DNA of 64,000 nt from JBCCGL01 sp039029275 (GTDB lineage Bacteria > Pseudomonadota > Gammaproteobacteria > JBCCGL01): assembly GCA_039029275.1 (NCBI GenBank), contig JBCCGL010000003.1:1-64000 (forward strand). The letters are read 5' to 3'. Position numbers and translations under genes: made by a program. The notes under the pieces were generated by a model, which made no database searches, was not told where the DNA came from, and worked only from the letters and a program-made list of their open reading frames with translations. Shown here piece by piece: positions 44,311-53,912 of this stretch; position 1 is the stretch's first letter; every line of letters starts with the position of its first letter.

Positions 44311-46416
44311 TTGAGAAACGAGCGCTCAACACCTCCGAAACATCGCAAAGGTGACACGACAATCGAGAAATTTGGCATGCGGCGCACAGACCCCTATGCC
44401 TGGATGAAACCTCGTGATTGGCAGGCGATATTAAGGGAACCTCTTAGTCTGGAGGGGGAGATAAAAATCGCAGTTGATAGAGAGAACGCATATACCCGAA
44501 ACGTCATGTCCTCGTCAGAGCCTCTGATGCAAGACATAAAACGACATCTAAATGAGATTGGTAAAGCAACTGACTCTGAAACCGGGTTTATCAGCGCTGG
44601 TTTTTTTTATTTTGAGTCAAAGAGTAACTCGGGAGAAGAACGCTTTGGTCGCCGAAGTCTTAGCACAGGTCGTGAAGAAGTTTTTCTGGATATGGCTCTC
44701 GAGAGAAAGAAAAATCCCGCAGTCAGGCTAAGTTGGTTTGGTCCGAAACTCAGCCCGGATCAAACATTGTATGGGTGGGCGATTGATGAAACAGGATCCG
44801 GCAATTTCTCAATCGGTATTCGTGATGTTGTTGAAGGTCAATTGATAGATCTGGGACTTTGTAATTGCCATGGTAGTTTCGCGTTCGACAAGCAATCGAG
44901 ATACCTGTTCTGGGTTGGTAAAGACGCGTCAGGTAGACCCGACTCCGTCTGGCGCCGAGACATTTGCGCTGGAATTGATGTCAGGTGTTTTACAAACGTT
45001 GACACAGCTTTATTCATTGACCTTAGCACTTCGGCATCGGGTGATTTCGTCTTTATTCGTTTAGTCAATGGAGACCAATCTGAAGTTTGGTTTATACCGT
45101 CTGAAGCTCCAGCGAGTTCACCAGCAGTCATTGAGCCAATGTCTGCGCTTCACGACTATCAGGTCGAACACTGGCTCGACCGGTTTGTAATACGAACCAA
45201 CGCCGATGGCGCAGACGACTATAAGATCGTAACGACTTCAGTTAATTCGCCTGGTCGCGAAAACTGGAAGACACTTGTCCCACATCGACGCGGACGATAC
45301 ATAACTGACGTTATCACTTTTTCTGATTACTTGGTTCGCACGGAGTGGAGAGATGCGAGACCCCAACTCGTCATCATGGCGTCTTGCGGTGATGAATATG
45401 ATTTGCATTTCGATGATGATATCTATGCTGCAAAAATCCCGTCGCAACAAGACTACAACAGTGGCTGCATTAGCTACACGTACAGTTCTCCGGTCACACC
45501 GCCTCGGCTTGTCAAAACAGAACTCTCCAGCGGAGAGTCGTCAACACTTCTAGATAACGATAATCGGCCAGATTTTCCATCGGAAAAATACCAGCTTCAG
45601 CGTCTGGAAATCAAAGCCACAGACGGCGCAAAGATTCCTGTGACTTTGTTAACCAAATTATGCGCTCCGCCTGGGCCGGATCAGCCACTTTATCTTTTTG
45701 CGTACGGTGCCTACGGAGAAATAACTGAGGACAAGTTCCGGCCTGAAGCCATCGCTCTGGTTGATCGCGGTTGGTCTTATGCGATTGCACATGTTAGAGG
45801 CGGGGGTGAACGCGGGACGTCCTGGTGGCGACCAACTCTCAAGCAAGGAAAGAAGACAACGTTCACTGACTTTACAGCGTGTGCTGAAGGGCTGATTGCA
45901 TCTGGATTCGCCAGTCAAGGAAATATAGTTGCGCACGGTATGTCCGCAGGAGGTCTTTTGACGGCATCGGTATTCGCAACACATCCGTACTTATGGGCAG
46001 GTGTTGTCGCCCAGGTTCCGTTCGTCGACATTTTGAACACACTCGACGATTGGCAGAACCATCCACTGGGTTCAACACCTTTTTCTATATGGGGCGATCC
46101 TCGAGATGAAAAGGATTACCAATATATGGCAAGCTACGCGCCTTATGAAGTTCTCAAGCCCGCTGACTATCCGGCACTACTGGCAACCGGTGGCGTGGCA
46201 GATGATCGCGTAGCATTCTGGGAACCACTCAAATTCACTGCGAAAGTTCGCGATCTGAACACAAGCAGTGCACCTATACTGTCTCGGATTGATCTGCAGT
46301 CGGGGCATTTCGGCGATCCGTCCCCAGACGGACAATTAGATCAATCGGCGTTGTTCATTGCTTTTGCCATTCGAGCAGCCGAGCGAAATCGCGGGTGTTG
46401 TAGTTCGGCACCATGA
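44311..46416 (+). CDS. Prolyl oligopeptidase family (S9A) serine peptidase, oligopeptidase-B-like
   Basis: The 701-residue product has an N-terminal propeller (about 70-410) and a C-terminal alpha/beta-hydrolase domain. The triad is S545 (GMSAGG), D631 (ADDRV) and H666 (SGHFG). The segments DPYAWM near the start and FWEPLKFTAKVRDL after the Asp place it near oligopeptidase B. There is no signal peptide, so it is probably cytoplasmic. The start is TTG 44311. It is divergent from the siderophore receptor and overlaps the AraC gene by four bases; it may cleave an imported peptide or peptidic siderophore. Confidence 0.88.
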   Translation: MRNERSTPPKHRKGDTTIEKFGMRRTDPYAWMKPRDWQAILREPLSLEGEIKIAVDRENAYTRNVMSSSEPLMQDIKRHLNEIGKATDSETGFISAGFFYFESKSNSGEERFGRRSLSTGREEVFLDMALERKKNPAVRLSWFGPKLSPDQTLYGWAIDETGSGNFSIGIRDVVEGQLIDLGLCNCHGSFAFDKQSRYLFWVGKDASGRPDSVWRRDICAGIDVRCFTNVDTALFIDLSTSASGDFVFIRLVNGDQSEVWFIPSEAPASSPAVIEPMSALHDYQVEHWLDRFVIRTNADGADDYKIVTTSVNSPGRENWKTLVPHRRGRYITDVITFSDYLVRTEWRDARPQLVIMASCGDEYDLHFDDDIYAAKIPSQQDYNSGCISYTYSSPVTPPRLVKTELSSGESSTLLDNDNRPDFPSEKYQLQRLEIKATDGAKIPVTLLTKLCAPPGPDQPLYLFAYGAYGEITEDKFRPEAIALVDRGWSYAIAHVRGGGERGTSWWRPTLKQGKKTTFTDFTACAEGLIASGFASQGNIVAHGMSAGGLLTASVFATHPYLWAGVVAQVPFVDILNTLDDWQNHPLGSTPFSIWGDPRDEKDYQYMASYAPYEVLKPADYPALLATGGVADDRVAFWEPLKFTAKVRDLNTSSAPILSRIDLQSGHFGDPSPDGQLDQSALFIAFAIRAAERNRGCCSSAP

Positions 46417-47168
46417 AAAGAACAAAGGATCTCGACTTTAGCCGAAGTGTTGTTGTCGGATTGTCCGACGAATATCCAGACGGTTTTGAAGACCCAAAGC
46501 ACGCACACGACCGCATTCAATTACTTTATGCGTGTGCTGGCGTTATGTCGATCACAACGGACGATACTGCGATCATCCTGCCGCCCCAAAGAGCGCTTTG
46601 GATACCGGCGAGAATGCAACACGAAGTCTACTGCCGTGGTCCGGTTTCGTTAAGAACCTTGTATATCGATCCCGAGTCATCGCCTCGTGAAGCGACATGT
46701 CATGTCGTCGAAGTGTGCAGCTTTCTTCGTGAACTCATCCTTAAAATTGCGGAAATTGATCAGTCTCGGTGTCTAAGCATACGTGACTTGAAAGTTATCG
46801 AATTGATTATGCTTGAGCTATCTTCAGCTCCAAAAATTCCACACATGGCACCCATGCCCACAGATCCGAGGCTTCTGCTCGTTTGTGACCAAATTATTAA
46901 AGTGCCAACTGATGGCAGGTCAATTGATGAGCTTGCCCATATTGCAGGCATGAGCCGTCGCAGTTTTACGAGACACTTTAAGGAAGAAACTGGTATGAGT
47001 TTGAGCGTCTGGCGCCAACAAATCCGTTTACAAGAAGCACTTTCTCTTCTCTTGTGTGGAACACCTGTGAATGTAACGGCTCACAAAGTGGGGTACGAAA
47101 GCGCTAGCGCATTTCGTTCAGTTTTCATTCGCACGTTTGGTGTATCACCAGGGAGATATGATCGTTGA
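46413..47168 (+). CDS. AraC-family transcriptional regulator
   Basis: A 251-residue regulator with an N-terminal cupin-like sensing domain (about 15-110, including PKHAHDRIQLLYACAGVMSI and LPPQRALWIPARMQHEV) and a C-terminal AraC DNA-binding domain (about 150-250) with IDELAHIAGMSRRSFTRHFK and VTAHKVGYESASAFRSVFIR. ATG 46413 overlaps the peptidase stop (ATGA), so the two are translationally coupled. It probably controls the divergent receptor and its own operon; the inducer may be the imported ligand or a breakdown product. That is inference. Confidence 0.92.
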   Translation: MKRTKDLDFSRSVVVGLSDEYPDGFEDPKHAHDRIQLLYACAGVMSITTDDTAIILPPQRALWIPARMQHEVYCRGPVSLRTLYIDPESSPREATCHVVEVCSFLRELILKIAEIDQSRCLSIRDLKVIELIMLELSSAPKIPHMAPMPTDPRLLLVCDQIIKVPTDGRSIDELAHIAGMSRRSFTRHFKEETGMSLSVWRQQIRLQEALSLLLCGTPVNVTAHKVGYESASAFRSVFIRTFGVSPGRYDR

Positions 47169-47708
47169 ATTTCCTCTTGAGATTAGAATGCGTGCGACCT
47201 GCAACCACATACTTTTATTACACCAATTTCCACCCAATCAGGTATCTTGGAAAAGATATCTGAATACTTAATACAGTTTGCCTCTTACACGGGCTTCGGA
47301 GCAGAAAAATCAATCCAAACTGTTGCCGAGTATCGGGTTACCAATCAGTTTCAATCGGTTGTGAAATTTCTATAAATGGTTTGCAAAATGCCTGCGAGAA
47401 TCATTGATTAAAAAGTTGCTGTTTATACTGTGAACGATCTTCGCAGTCGTATTGAACAATTCGTCACACCAGAGGCCATTAGAACGCGATGATCGCGCGA
47501 CCGACCGAACTCGAGACCGTGAGCAGGTTAAAAAGCATCGAATAAACCGACACCTTACACCAAAAGTGTTCGGTTTCAGGGTCACTGCGGATCTACTGAG
47601 ATGAAACCTTGGTTGCGACGCGATAAATACTCTTCATAGATTAAACGTATAGCTCGCCAACGAAGACACACTCTGGAATAGAAGATTAGGGCGGGTTGAA
47701 CTGTGGCT

Positions 47709-47753
47709 TTTTAATGAGTTAGTCGTAGGTTCAAATCCTACACTGCCCACTAT
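47709..47753 (+). repeat. Degenerate tRNA-Lys 3'-end duplication (right end of island)
   Basis: Matches tRNA-Lys positions 30941-30985 at 39 of 45 bases, in the same orientation, keeping the anticodon-loop TTTTAA, GTCGTAGGTTC and AATCCTACAC. Mismatches fall in the anticodon stem, T loop, acceptor and CCA, as in a decaying copy. The 5' half of the tRNA is absent. It lies about 145 bases before the 3' end of tamB. Confidence 0.75.
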
Positions 47754-47776
47754 ATTTCATGATTCACTGACTAGTC

Positions 47777-47796
47777 CCACGAATTTCTGTTCGTGG
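47777..47796 (+). terminator. Hairpin after the third tRNA fragment
   Basis: A perfect 7-bp stem CCACGAA / TTCGTGG with a 6-base loop, followed by TTACTTTTC, starts 24 bases after the degenerate tRNA fragment. It could be the original terminator of tRNA-Lys, displaced to the far side of the island. The T tract is imperfect. Confidence 0.4.
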
Positions 47797-47897
47797 TTAC
47801 TTTTCGATTTTCGACACAGACCTCGAATCCACATTAGAATCCGACGAGCTCGCGATCTAAGCGAGCTTCAACGATGTTGTTGCAGCCTTTTGCAACT

Positions 47898-50800
47898 TCA
47901 AAATTCCAGCGAATAAAAAAAGTCGAGCGCGCTCTCGATACTCTGTGCCGCCTCGACGTACAGGCGTTCAGTCAAGGAATAACGCAATGTCAGGGTGTTC
48001 TCCGGTGTGAGCACGCCCACGCCGTATTTAAGCAATAAGTTAGGAGACAGCCGACCGCTGAGCTGCACCTGCGAGTTATCGCCATCGTTGACAGCCTCGA
48101 CTTGAAAATCCTGAATGCCAAATTGTTCTGCGATGCTTGTCGCGATTCCCCGACCGCCTTTAATTCCAAGACTTAACGCCGCCTGCGCGAGAACGTTTGC
48201 CTGGCCTCCCGAACTTTTATCGAGCGGTTTTCCCAGCACTATGTAAGAGAGCGTGTTTTCTTCGGTTTGCTGCGGATCAGAAAACAGCGTCAGCTCTGGC
48301 TGACGAATTGACCCTCGAATCCTGACGCCTGCAACGATGGCATCAACTTTTCGCGACGCGTCAATATCAAGCGATGTCTCTTCGATGGGGCCAACAAGCA
48401 ATATGCGTCCGCGCTGAATTTGCAGGTTTTGCCCGTACGCTTTGTACACACCATCGTAGAGTTGAATTTCGCCAACTAAAGACAGGGGTGTGTTCTGCTC
48501 TTGATTGACGTTAAAGACTCCCGAGAGACCTGTCCTAAGTCCGAAGCCTTCCAATCGTACGTTTTGCCCCAGTTCAATTTGGATGTCGCTGGTAACAGCA
48601 ATGCCGGTTTCTTCATCCTGTACGTCCTCTTCGTCCACGACTACAACAACCACATCCTTCGACAGTGGAGTCACGTCGCTGGACAGTTCCTTGATCATGA
48701 TTCGGGCGAACGGCACCGCCACTGACCCGTTCACACTAAGCTGTTTGTCGTGCCAATCGATCGATAGGGAAGGTGTGATTATTGCGACCAAATTTGGTGC
48801 CTGGCGAATTTCAATGTTTTCGCCCTCGATTGACGTTTCAATAACAGGTGCAGCCGGGTTTTCCAAATTTGCTGTGCCATTCAGCGCGACCCTTCCTTCA
48901 TTGCTGGTCCAGCTTCCTTCGAATGAGGCTCGATCCTTTTTTACGTCTGCGGATAGCGATCCGTTTTCAACCGTGATGGGTGCATTCAGAGCGGCAATTT
49001 GAAGGTTGTGAACCCGAACCTGCCCGTCGATGTCAGGCGTGCTTAATGTCCCACCCAGCGCAGCTTCAGCAGACAGTGTGCCACCCAGATTTTCGAGTTG
49101 ACTGAAGAACGGCTGCAGTGTCGCCAGCTCGAATTGATCGAGTGAAACATTGCCGCTGATCTGACCCGTGCCCCCGGGTTGCTGTATTTCGACCTTGGCA
49201 TCGACGATACCGATGTCGTCAGAATTAAGCACAACTTCGGCGTGGATCGCGTCGATATCTGTTTCTATTTTTGCGTTCAGTTCGTCGTAGCGCAGCGTGA
49301 CCTGGGTTTCCTGTGTTGGGTCGCTCACGGCCACTGCACCATCGACTATTTCAAGCGAGATATTGGAAACTGGCAGCGCATCGGGCTGCCAGGATACGGT
49401 TCCTTTTGCTGAGGCCGCACCGGCAATCTCTGTCTGATCCGATAAATACGGAGACAGCGTGTGCAGAGGGAATCGTTGAATATCAAATGCGGCAGAGCCG
49501 TTGGCGTCTGCAACGACCGGTTCGCTCAGGCATGCTTGCGACTCCTCCTGTCGCCAGCAGTGGGCACCGACTTTCAGCTGCTGATTTGACGCGTTCCATT
49601 CAAGCTCTACTGCGTCGTGTAACGTCCAACTTTGATTAAACGCAGCTATCGCGGACCGCTCAACGTTTCCCAACCATCCGGTCACGTCGTTCCACGCTCC
49701 CGTGAGAGCTGTGTCGACGCTAATGTCACCGACGCTTTGAATAGCGAGCTGATGGGCCGATCGCGTTCCCGATAAACTGGCGTCGACGCGAGCGACCTCG
49801 ACAGCTTCGAGGCTCAAGTCGGTCAATTCAAGCGAGAGGACACTTTCATTCGTGCCCAGCGCTTTTACTGTTCCATTGACCTTGGCCTGACCCACCTGAA
49901 CGTTTTGCCAATTCAGGTTTTTGCTGTCGACGCTCAGGTCAATAGTCGGATAGTCGCGCGCCCCATCAATTGAAAAAACACCATTAACGTTACCCTGCAG
50001 ATCGGGAATCAGAGTGCTGGCCTCGGGCAGTGAAACTTCGCCCACGAGTGCCCAGTCTTTTTCGAGCGTACCCGCGACTCGAATCTTGTTGCTGCCGCTG
50101 TCCAGCGTGGCGGTGTCGACACTGAATTGCCCATCGGCGTGTCGCGCGAGCTTAGCGTTAAGTTGGAATGGTCTGTCGGCAATCGTTCCGCTGATATCCA
50201 AGTTCGGCAACACAATTGTCCAGGTGTCGTTCGCGACTGAGCCCGATGCGCTTATCTGTCCGGACAGCGTGCCCGCGAGTTCTTGCCGCAACGCGTGAGG
50301 ATCAATGTCTGTCAGCGTGGCATCGGCAGACCACTTGAGTGCGTTTTGCCAGTCCACTTCGCCCGCTCCCTCAATGACGCCTCTGAGTGATTCAATTCGA
50401 ACGTCGTTACTTGAGAAATTGTTGCTTGTTCCTTCACCAGAAAAGGTCACGCGCGTAGGGGGAATGCCGCGCTCGTTTTCATCAATAGCGAGGTCAAATT
50501 GATCGAGCGAGTAGGTCTGGTCACTTTGGTAACGTGCGCTGAGTTCAAGCGAGAGCGGAATTTGCTGAAGCTGCCCATCAAGGGTTGCGGATCGCAGTGT
50601 GACCGCTAACCCCGCGTCGCTTAGCATTCCCTCTGCTCGCACACTGCCGTTCAACCGACCCGGGATATCGTTTCGAAACTGACCAGTGTCAATGTCATGG
50701 AGTCTCGAGTTTGCCGACCAACGTATCTGTTGAGCCCACGAGACCTGACCTTCTGCAGTAACGCGTCCGTCCAGCGTATCGAGCTTGAGTTCGTCAATCG

Positions 50801-51809
50801 TCAGCGAATCGAGGTTGCCAGCGGCAAAGAGTTGCCCCTTGATCTCAGGAATATTGGACCCCGCAGCGCCGCCCATGAATTCGATGTCGTAGCCGTCGAG
50901 ATCGCCCGAAAGCTGGGCAGTGCCCGCGTGAACGGCGTAGTGAGGCTCCGGTTCCGCCGGGTCAAATGGCCAATCAAATGCGTCCCAGCTGAGTCGGACG
51001 TTTGACGGGAATGATTTCTCGAGAGGTTTCACATGGCCCGATGCGCGCGCGGTTACCCCACCGCCGGTTTCAACGTCGAACAACGTTTTTTCAAGTGAAC
51101 CACTCACCTTCACGCGCAAATCTTGTTTAACGGATGCAGAGAGCGGTAAACCGTTTGCATTCATCGTCACGGAAAGTGGATAGGTGTCGGTGAGCGTTAA
51201 GGAGCCGGTCAGTTCTGCGTCGATCCCGTCAATTGTGAGCGCGAGTCGATCGATCGCAAAGGAATCTTGAATCAGCGTTGCGCTGAACTCCAATCCTTCA
51301 ATTGTGCGGGGCGCGTCGTCGGTGTTTGTGTGCAGTGTGATCGCATCAACGAGCAGCTGATCGAGTCTGATCGCGACGGGTACGCTGATGTTGGGAAGCG
51401 CGATGTCAGATGAGGATTCGTCATCATCGGGAGTCTCACTGATTCGACCAGTGATTTGATGTGCGCGGATGTGGTCGATGCAAACGGATAATCTCAATGT
51501 GCATGCAAGATCCAGTCGAGTGTCCAGCGATAGCAGTTCTACTTGCAGTCCCGCTTGTTGCCACTCGATTCGATTGACGCTGATCCCCTCCCGCCAAGTT
51601 CCTCGAGCATTGTGAAGCTGAAGTTGGGGTAGCTCGCCTTGCAACAATTCAAGGGACGTGCGCGTGCCGTGACTTGTAGATGTGACCCATGCGAGTAATG
51701 CGATAAACATCAGCAGGATTACCGCGAGAAAACCGATAACCCACCGCACCCATTTTCTTTTGACGCTTTGGGTCTTGGTGTCCGGAGCACCTTGAGTGGC
51801 TTGAGTCAC
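47898..51809 (-). CDS. tamB: Translocation and assembly module protein TamB
   Basis: TamB is a very large inner-membrane-anchored AsmA-like protein that spans the periplasm as a lipid-conducting beta-groove and works with TamA in outer-membrane homeostasis. The 1303-residue product has a basic N-terminus and one transmembrane helix (about 24-44). Long repeats of beta-strand-rich sequence follow, then the C-terminal DUF490 domain (about 950-1303) with GEIQLYDGVYKAYGQNLQIQ and ending in FFYSLEF. It starts at GTG 51809 with a four-base overlap with tamA (GTGA). Confidence 0.94.
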   Translation of the reverse strand: MTQATQGAPDTKTQSVKRKWVRWVIGFLAVILLMFIALLAWVTSTSHGTRTSLELLQGELPQLQLHNARGTWREGISVNRIEWQQAGLQVELLSLDTRLDLACTLRLSVCIDHIRAHQITGRISETPDDDESSSDIALPNISVPVAIRLDQLLVDAITLHTNTDDAPRTIEGLEFSATLIQDSFAIDRLALTIDGIDAELTGSLTLTDTYPLSVTMNANGLPLSASVKQDLRVKVSGSLEKTLFDVETGGGVTARASGHVKPLEKSFPSNVRLSWDAFDWPFDPAEPEPHYAVHAGTAQLSGDLDGYDIEFMGGAAGSNIPEIKGQLFAAGNLDSLTIDELKLDTLDGRVTAEGQVSWAQQIRWSANSRLHDIDTGQFRNDIPGRLNGSVRAEGMLSDAGLAVTLRSATLDGQLQQIPLSLELSARYQSDQTYSLDQFDLAIDENERGIPPTRVTFSGEGTSNNFSSNDVRIESLRGVIEGAGEVDWQNALKWSADATLTDIDPHALRQELAGTLSGQISASGSVANDTWTIVLPNLDISGTIADRPFQLNAKLARHADGQFSVDTATLDSGSNKIRVAGTLEKDWALVGEVSLPEASTLIPDLQGNVNGVFSIDGARDYPTIDLSVDSKNLNWQNVQVGQAKVNGTVKALGTNESVLSLELTDLSLEAVEVARVDASLSGTRSAHQLAIQSVGDISVDTALTGAWNDVTGWLGNVERSAIAAFNQSWTLHDAVELEWNASNQQLKVGAHCWRQEESQACLSEPVVADANGSAAFDIQRFPLHTLSPYLSDQTEIAGAASAKGTVSWQPDALPVSNISLEIVDGAVAVSDPTQETQVTLRYDELNAKIETDIDAIHAEVVLNSDDIGIVDAKVEIQQPGGTGQISGNVSLDQFELATLQPFFSQLENLGGTLSAEAALGGTLSTPDIDGQVRVHNLQIAALNAPITVENGSLSADVKKDRASFEGSWTSNEGRVALNGTANLENPAAPVIETSIEGENIEIRQAPNLVAIITPSLSIDWHDKQLSVNGSVAVPFARIMIKELSSDVTPLSKDVVVVVVDEEDVQDEETGIAVTSDIQIELGQNVRLEGFGLRTGLSGVFNVNQEQNTPLSLVGEIQLYDGVYKAYGQNLQIQRGRILLVGPIEETSLDIDASRKVDAIVAGVRIRGSIRQPELTLFSDPQQTEENTLSYIVLGKPLDKSSGGQANVLAQAALSLGIKGGRGIATSIAEQFGIQDFQVEAVNDGDNSQVQLSGRLSPNLLLKYGVGVLTPENTLTLRYSLTERLYVEAAQSIESALDFFYSLEF

Positions 51810-53560
51810 AGCTCGGGGCCGATCGACAGGTGAAGCCGAATGGGGTCGTCGTCATCGCTGACGCCCACGGCAAGATCAATCCGCAGCGGGCCGATGGGTG
51901 ATCGCCAGCGAACACCGGTCCCGACTCCTGTATGGGTGGGTTCGCTTGTGTCGTTGAAAGCACCGCCGGTATCAGTGAACAGAGCCCAACCCCATTTTTC
52001 GGTAATTCCAAAAACAATTTCGGCACTTGCGACTGCGAGGTATCGGCCACCTATGACATCACCATCAGCATCTTCGGGGCCAAGCGACTGATAGCTGAAT
52101 CCGCGAATGCTCTGATCACCACCGGCAAAAAACCGATGCGAAGGTGGAATACGGTTGAGATCATTAGTGCTCAATGCGCCGAGATCCGCGCGAAAAAGTA
52201 AATAGTGATCAGTGTCTGCAAGGCTGCGCAGCCACTTGCCACTTGTGACGACCTTGGCGATGTCTACATCGGATCCGAGATCGCGGCTGGCACCTTGCAA
52301 ACGGAAGCTGTATCGGTTGCCCCATTCTGGAAATATCCCACCGCGTCGTTGTGTCCGCGACCACCCCACACCGGGCAGATACAGCCGGGTTTCCTGATTC
52401 CTGTCACTGATTGTGAACCTGTGATCTTCCCAGCGGATTGAATCCGTCCGCTGCCAGCCGTTGCTGGTTAAGCTGACATGTTGTAGAGATGTTGTGAGAA
52501 ATCGATCAATGCGATCATCCACCTTTTCTCGCAATGCACCTGCTTCGATCGCGTAAAAGTTGGTGCGCGGAGCAGAATTTGCCGGAATCTGATAGCGCGC
52601 GCTGATCGACTGTCGAAACGATGACGCAGTCAGCTCAGACGAAAAACTATGTCCGCGCTCGTTGATCAGCGGTTTGTCCCACCCGATTCGCCCACGCGGC
52701 CCGGTATCCGTGGCGAACCCGATTCCGAAGTTAACGCGATTATCGGGGCTTGTTTCGGTCTCTACACGAACGGGTATCTCGTAATCACTTGATTTATCGT
52801 GTTCGGGTATCACACGCACCTGAGAGAAGTAACCGCTATCGAGCAGATTGTTGGTCAACGCTGCAATGTGTCGTGATGCGTAAGGAGTGCCTGGTTCAAA
52901 CGTAACCCAATGATTCAACGTGGTAGGTCCAAGCGGTGAATCAGTAAATCTTACTTCTCCCAGGGTGTATCTGACCCCGGCAGCAAAATCGATCTTTATC
53001 TCGGCGCTGTTTCTTGACGGATCTACCACAACGCCGCTGTGTTGAAACTCGGCATCGAAGTAACCGCGAGATTGCGCCAATCCGGCGAGTTTTGCCTTCA
53101 GGTTCTCGTAGTGACCGTGATTGAATATTTTTCCTATTTTAAGTTGCCGTGTTTCATCGAGGTTTTCGAATGCCGAATCCCGACCCGCATCACCGCTAAT
53201 TGTGAGATCCAGAGAGTTAATCTTTACCGGCTCATTGAGTTCGACGGTTAACACCATGGCCAGAACGTCGTCGCTGGATTTGTCTTCGTGAACTGCGAAT
53301 TTCGCGTTGTAATATCCCAGCGCCTGAACTGCCTTCTCCGCTGATTTAACTAATTGATCGGCGAGCGGGCCGTAATCAGCGCGTTCAACGGTTTCCGGTA
53401 TTTCGAGGTAAGCGTCGAGCTGGCGTGTCACCTCCGGATCATCGACCCCTTCAATCCGAAGGGTTGTGGCAACAGAGCCGTGGCTCTGAAGGGGTAGCAA
53501 CGCCAGCGCACAAAAAAGTGTCACCGCCCGAAATAAAGAAGAATTGATTTGATGTGACAC
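51806..53560 (-). CDS. tamA: Translocation and assembly module protein TamA
   Basis: TamA is an Omp85-family outer-membrane protein. The 584-residue product has a signal peptide (about 1-28), three POTRA domains (about 30-270) and a C-terminal 16-strand barrel with the Omp85 motif FFAGGDQSIRGFSYQSLGPE and the barrel end GPLRIDLAVGV...LHLSIGPEL. It is co-transcribed with tamB on the minus strand. Length matches E. coli TamA (577). Confidence 0.95.
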   Translation of the reverse strand: MSHQINSSLFRAVTLFCALALLPLQSHGSVATTLRIEGVDDPEVTRQLDAYLEIPETVERADYGPLADQLVKSAEKAVQALGYYNAKFAVHEDKSSDDVLAMVLTVELNEPVKINSLDLTISGDAGRDSAFENLDETRQLKIGKIFNHGHYENLKAKLAGLAQSRGYFDAEFQHSGVVVDPSRNSAEIKIDFAAGVRYTLGEVRFTDSPLGPTTLNHWVTFEPGTPYASRHIAALTNNLLDSGYFSQVRVIPEHDKSSDYEIPVRVETETSPDNRVNFGIGFATDTGPRGRIGWDKPLINERGHSFSSELTASSFRQSISARYQIPANSAPRTNFYAIEAGALREKVDDRIDRFLTTSLQHVSLTSNGWQRTDSIRWEDHRFTISDRNQETRLYLPGVGWSRTQRRGGIFPEWGNRYSFRLQGASRDLGSDVDIAKVVTSGKWLRSLADTDHYLLFRADLGALSTNDLNRIPPSHRFFAGGDQSIRGFSYQSLGPEDADGDVIGGRYLAVASAEIVFGITEKWGWALFTDTGGAFNDTSEPTHTGVGTGVRWRSPIGPLRIDLAVGVSDDDDPIRLHLSIGPEL

Positions 53561-53912
53561 GGTTCTGCCCGGCTGCCAGCCCGCAGTTCAAGTGAGGAAT
53601 GAAAACGTGATCGAATGTCTTGTCCGAGGGTCCCATTAAACGATGCGACAGTTGTATTTTCAATGACTAATCGTTTATGAATGACTTCTTTCTCAAATGA
53701 AGAATTCGGGAAAATAAATCAAATCTGTATATCGAGACCCCTGCGCGTTTACAGCAATGGCATTAGCGCTGCTTGTGCGCAAACGAATAGTCTAATTTAT
53801 CGGTTTGAGTTCCGACAAAAACAAATACACGGTCTGGAAATGCTATTGGAGCCAGTCGGGATAGTTTGGTGCAAACCTGAGCGGCGAAACTCACAAAAAG
53901 AAGAGTATCACT
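53561..53912. other. Intergenic region upstream of tamA
   Basis: This 352-base gap should hold the tamAB promoter. A plus-strand frame at 53681-53923 (80 codons) has no recognisable similarity and runs past the 3' end of the EamA gene, so it is probably not real. No clear promoter or RNA was identified. Confidence 0.5.

Larger units (their letters stand above)
30985..47753. mobile_element. Genomic island at tRNA-Lys, two stacked segments
   Basis: The 3' end of tRNA-Lys is repeated directly at 32545-32591 (46 of 47 bases) and 47709-47753 (39 of 45). This is the expected trace of elements that integrate into the 3' end of a tRNA gene and leave att duplications. The interval carries catabolic and uptake genes unlike the flanking housekeeping genes, includes a decayed IS3-family element, and looks AT-richer in places (40200-47200). 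No integrase, excisionase or conjugation gene is visible, so the element appears immobile or deleted. Core-type genes resume at tamB. Confidence 0.7.
47169..47897. other. Non-coding right junction of the island
   Basis: These 729 bases lie between the AraC gene and the 3' end of tamB. They contain the degenerate third tRNA-Lys fragment (47709-47753) and a hairpin (47777-47796). The rest shows only short frames, the longest a 71-codon minus-strand frame at 47370-47585 without recognisable similarity. It may include remnants of a lost integrase, but I could not read one. Confidence 0.5.

Noticed and set aside
47370..47585. Minus-strand 71-codon frame near the right end of the island, considered as an integrase remnant
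   Set aside because: No recombinase motif (R...HxxR...Y) or other recognisable similarity; the composition does not look coding.
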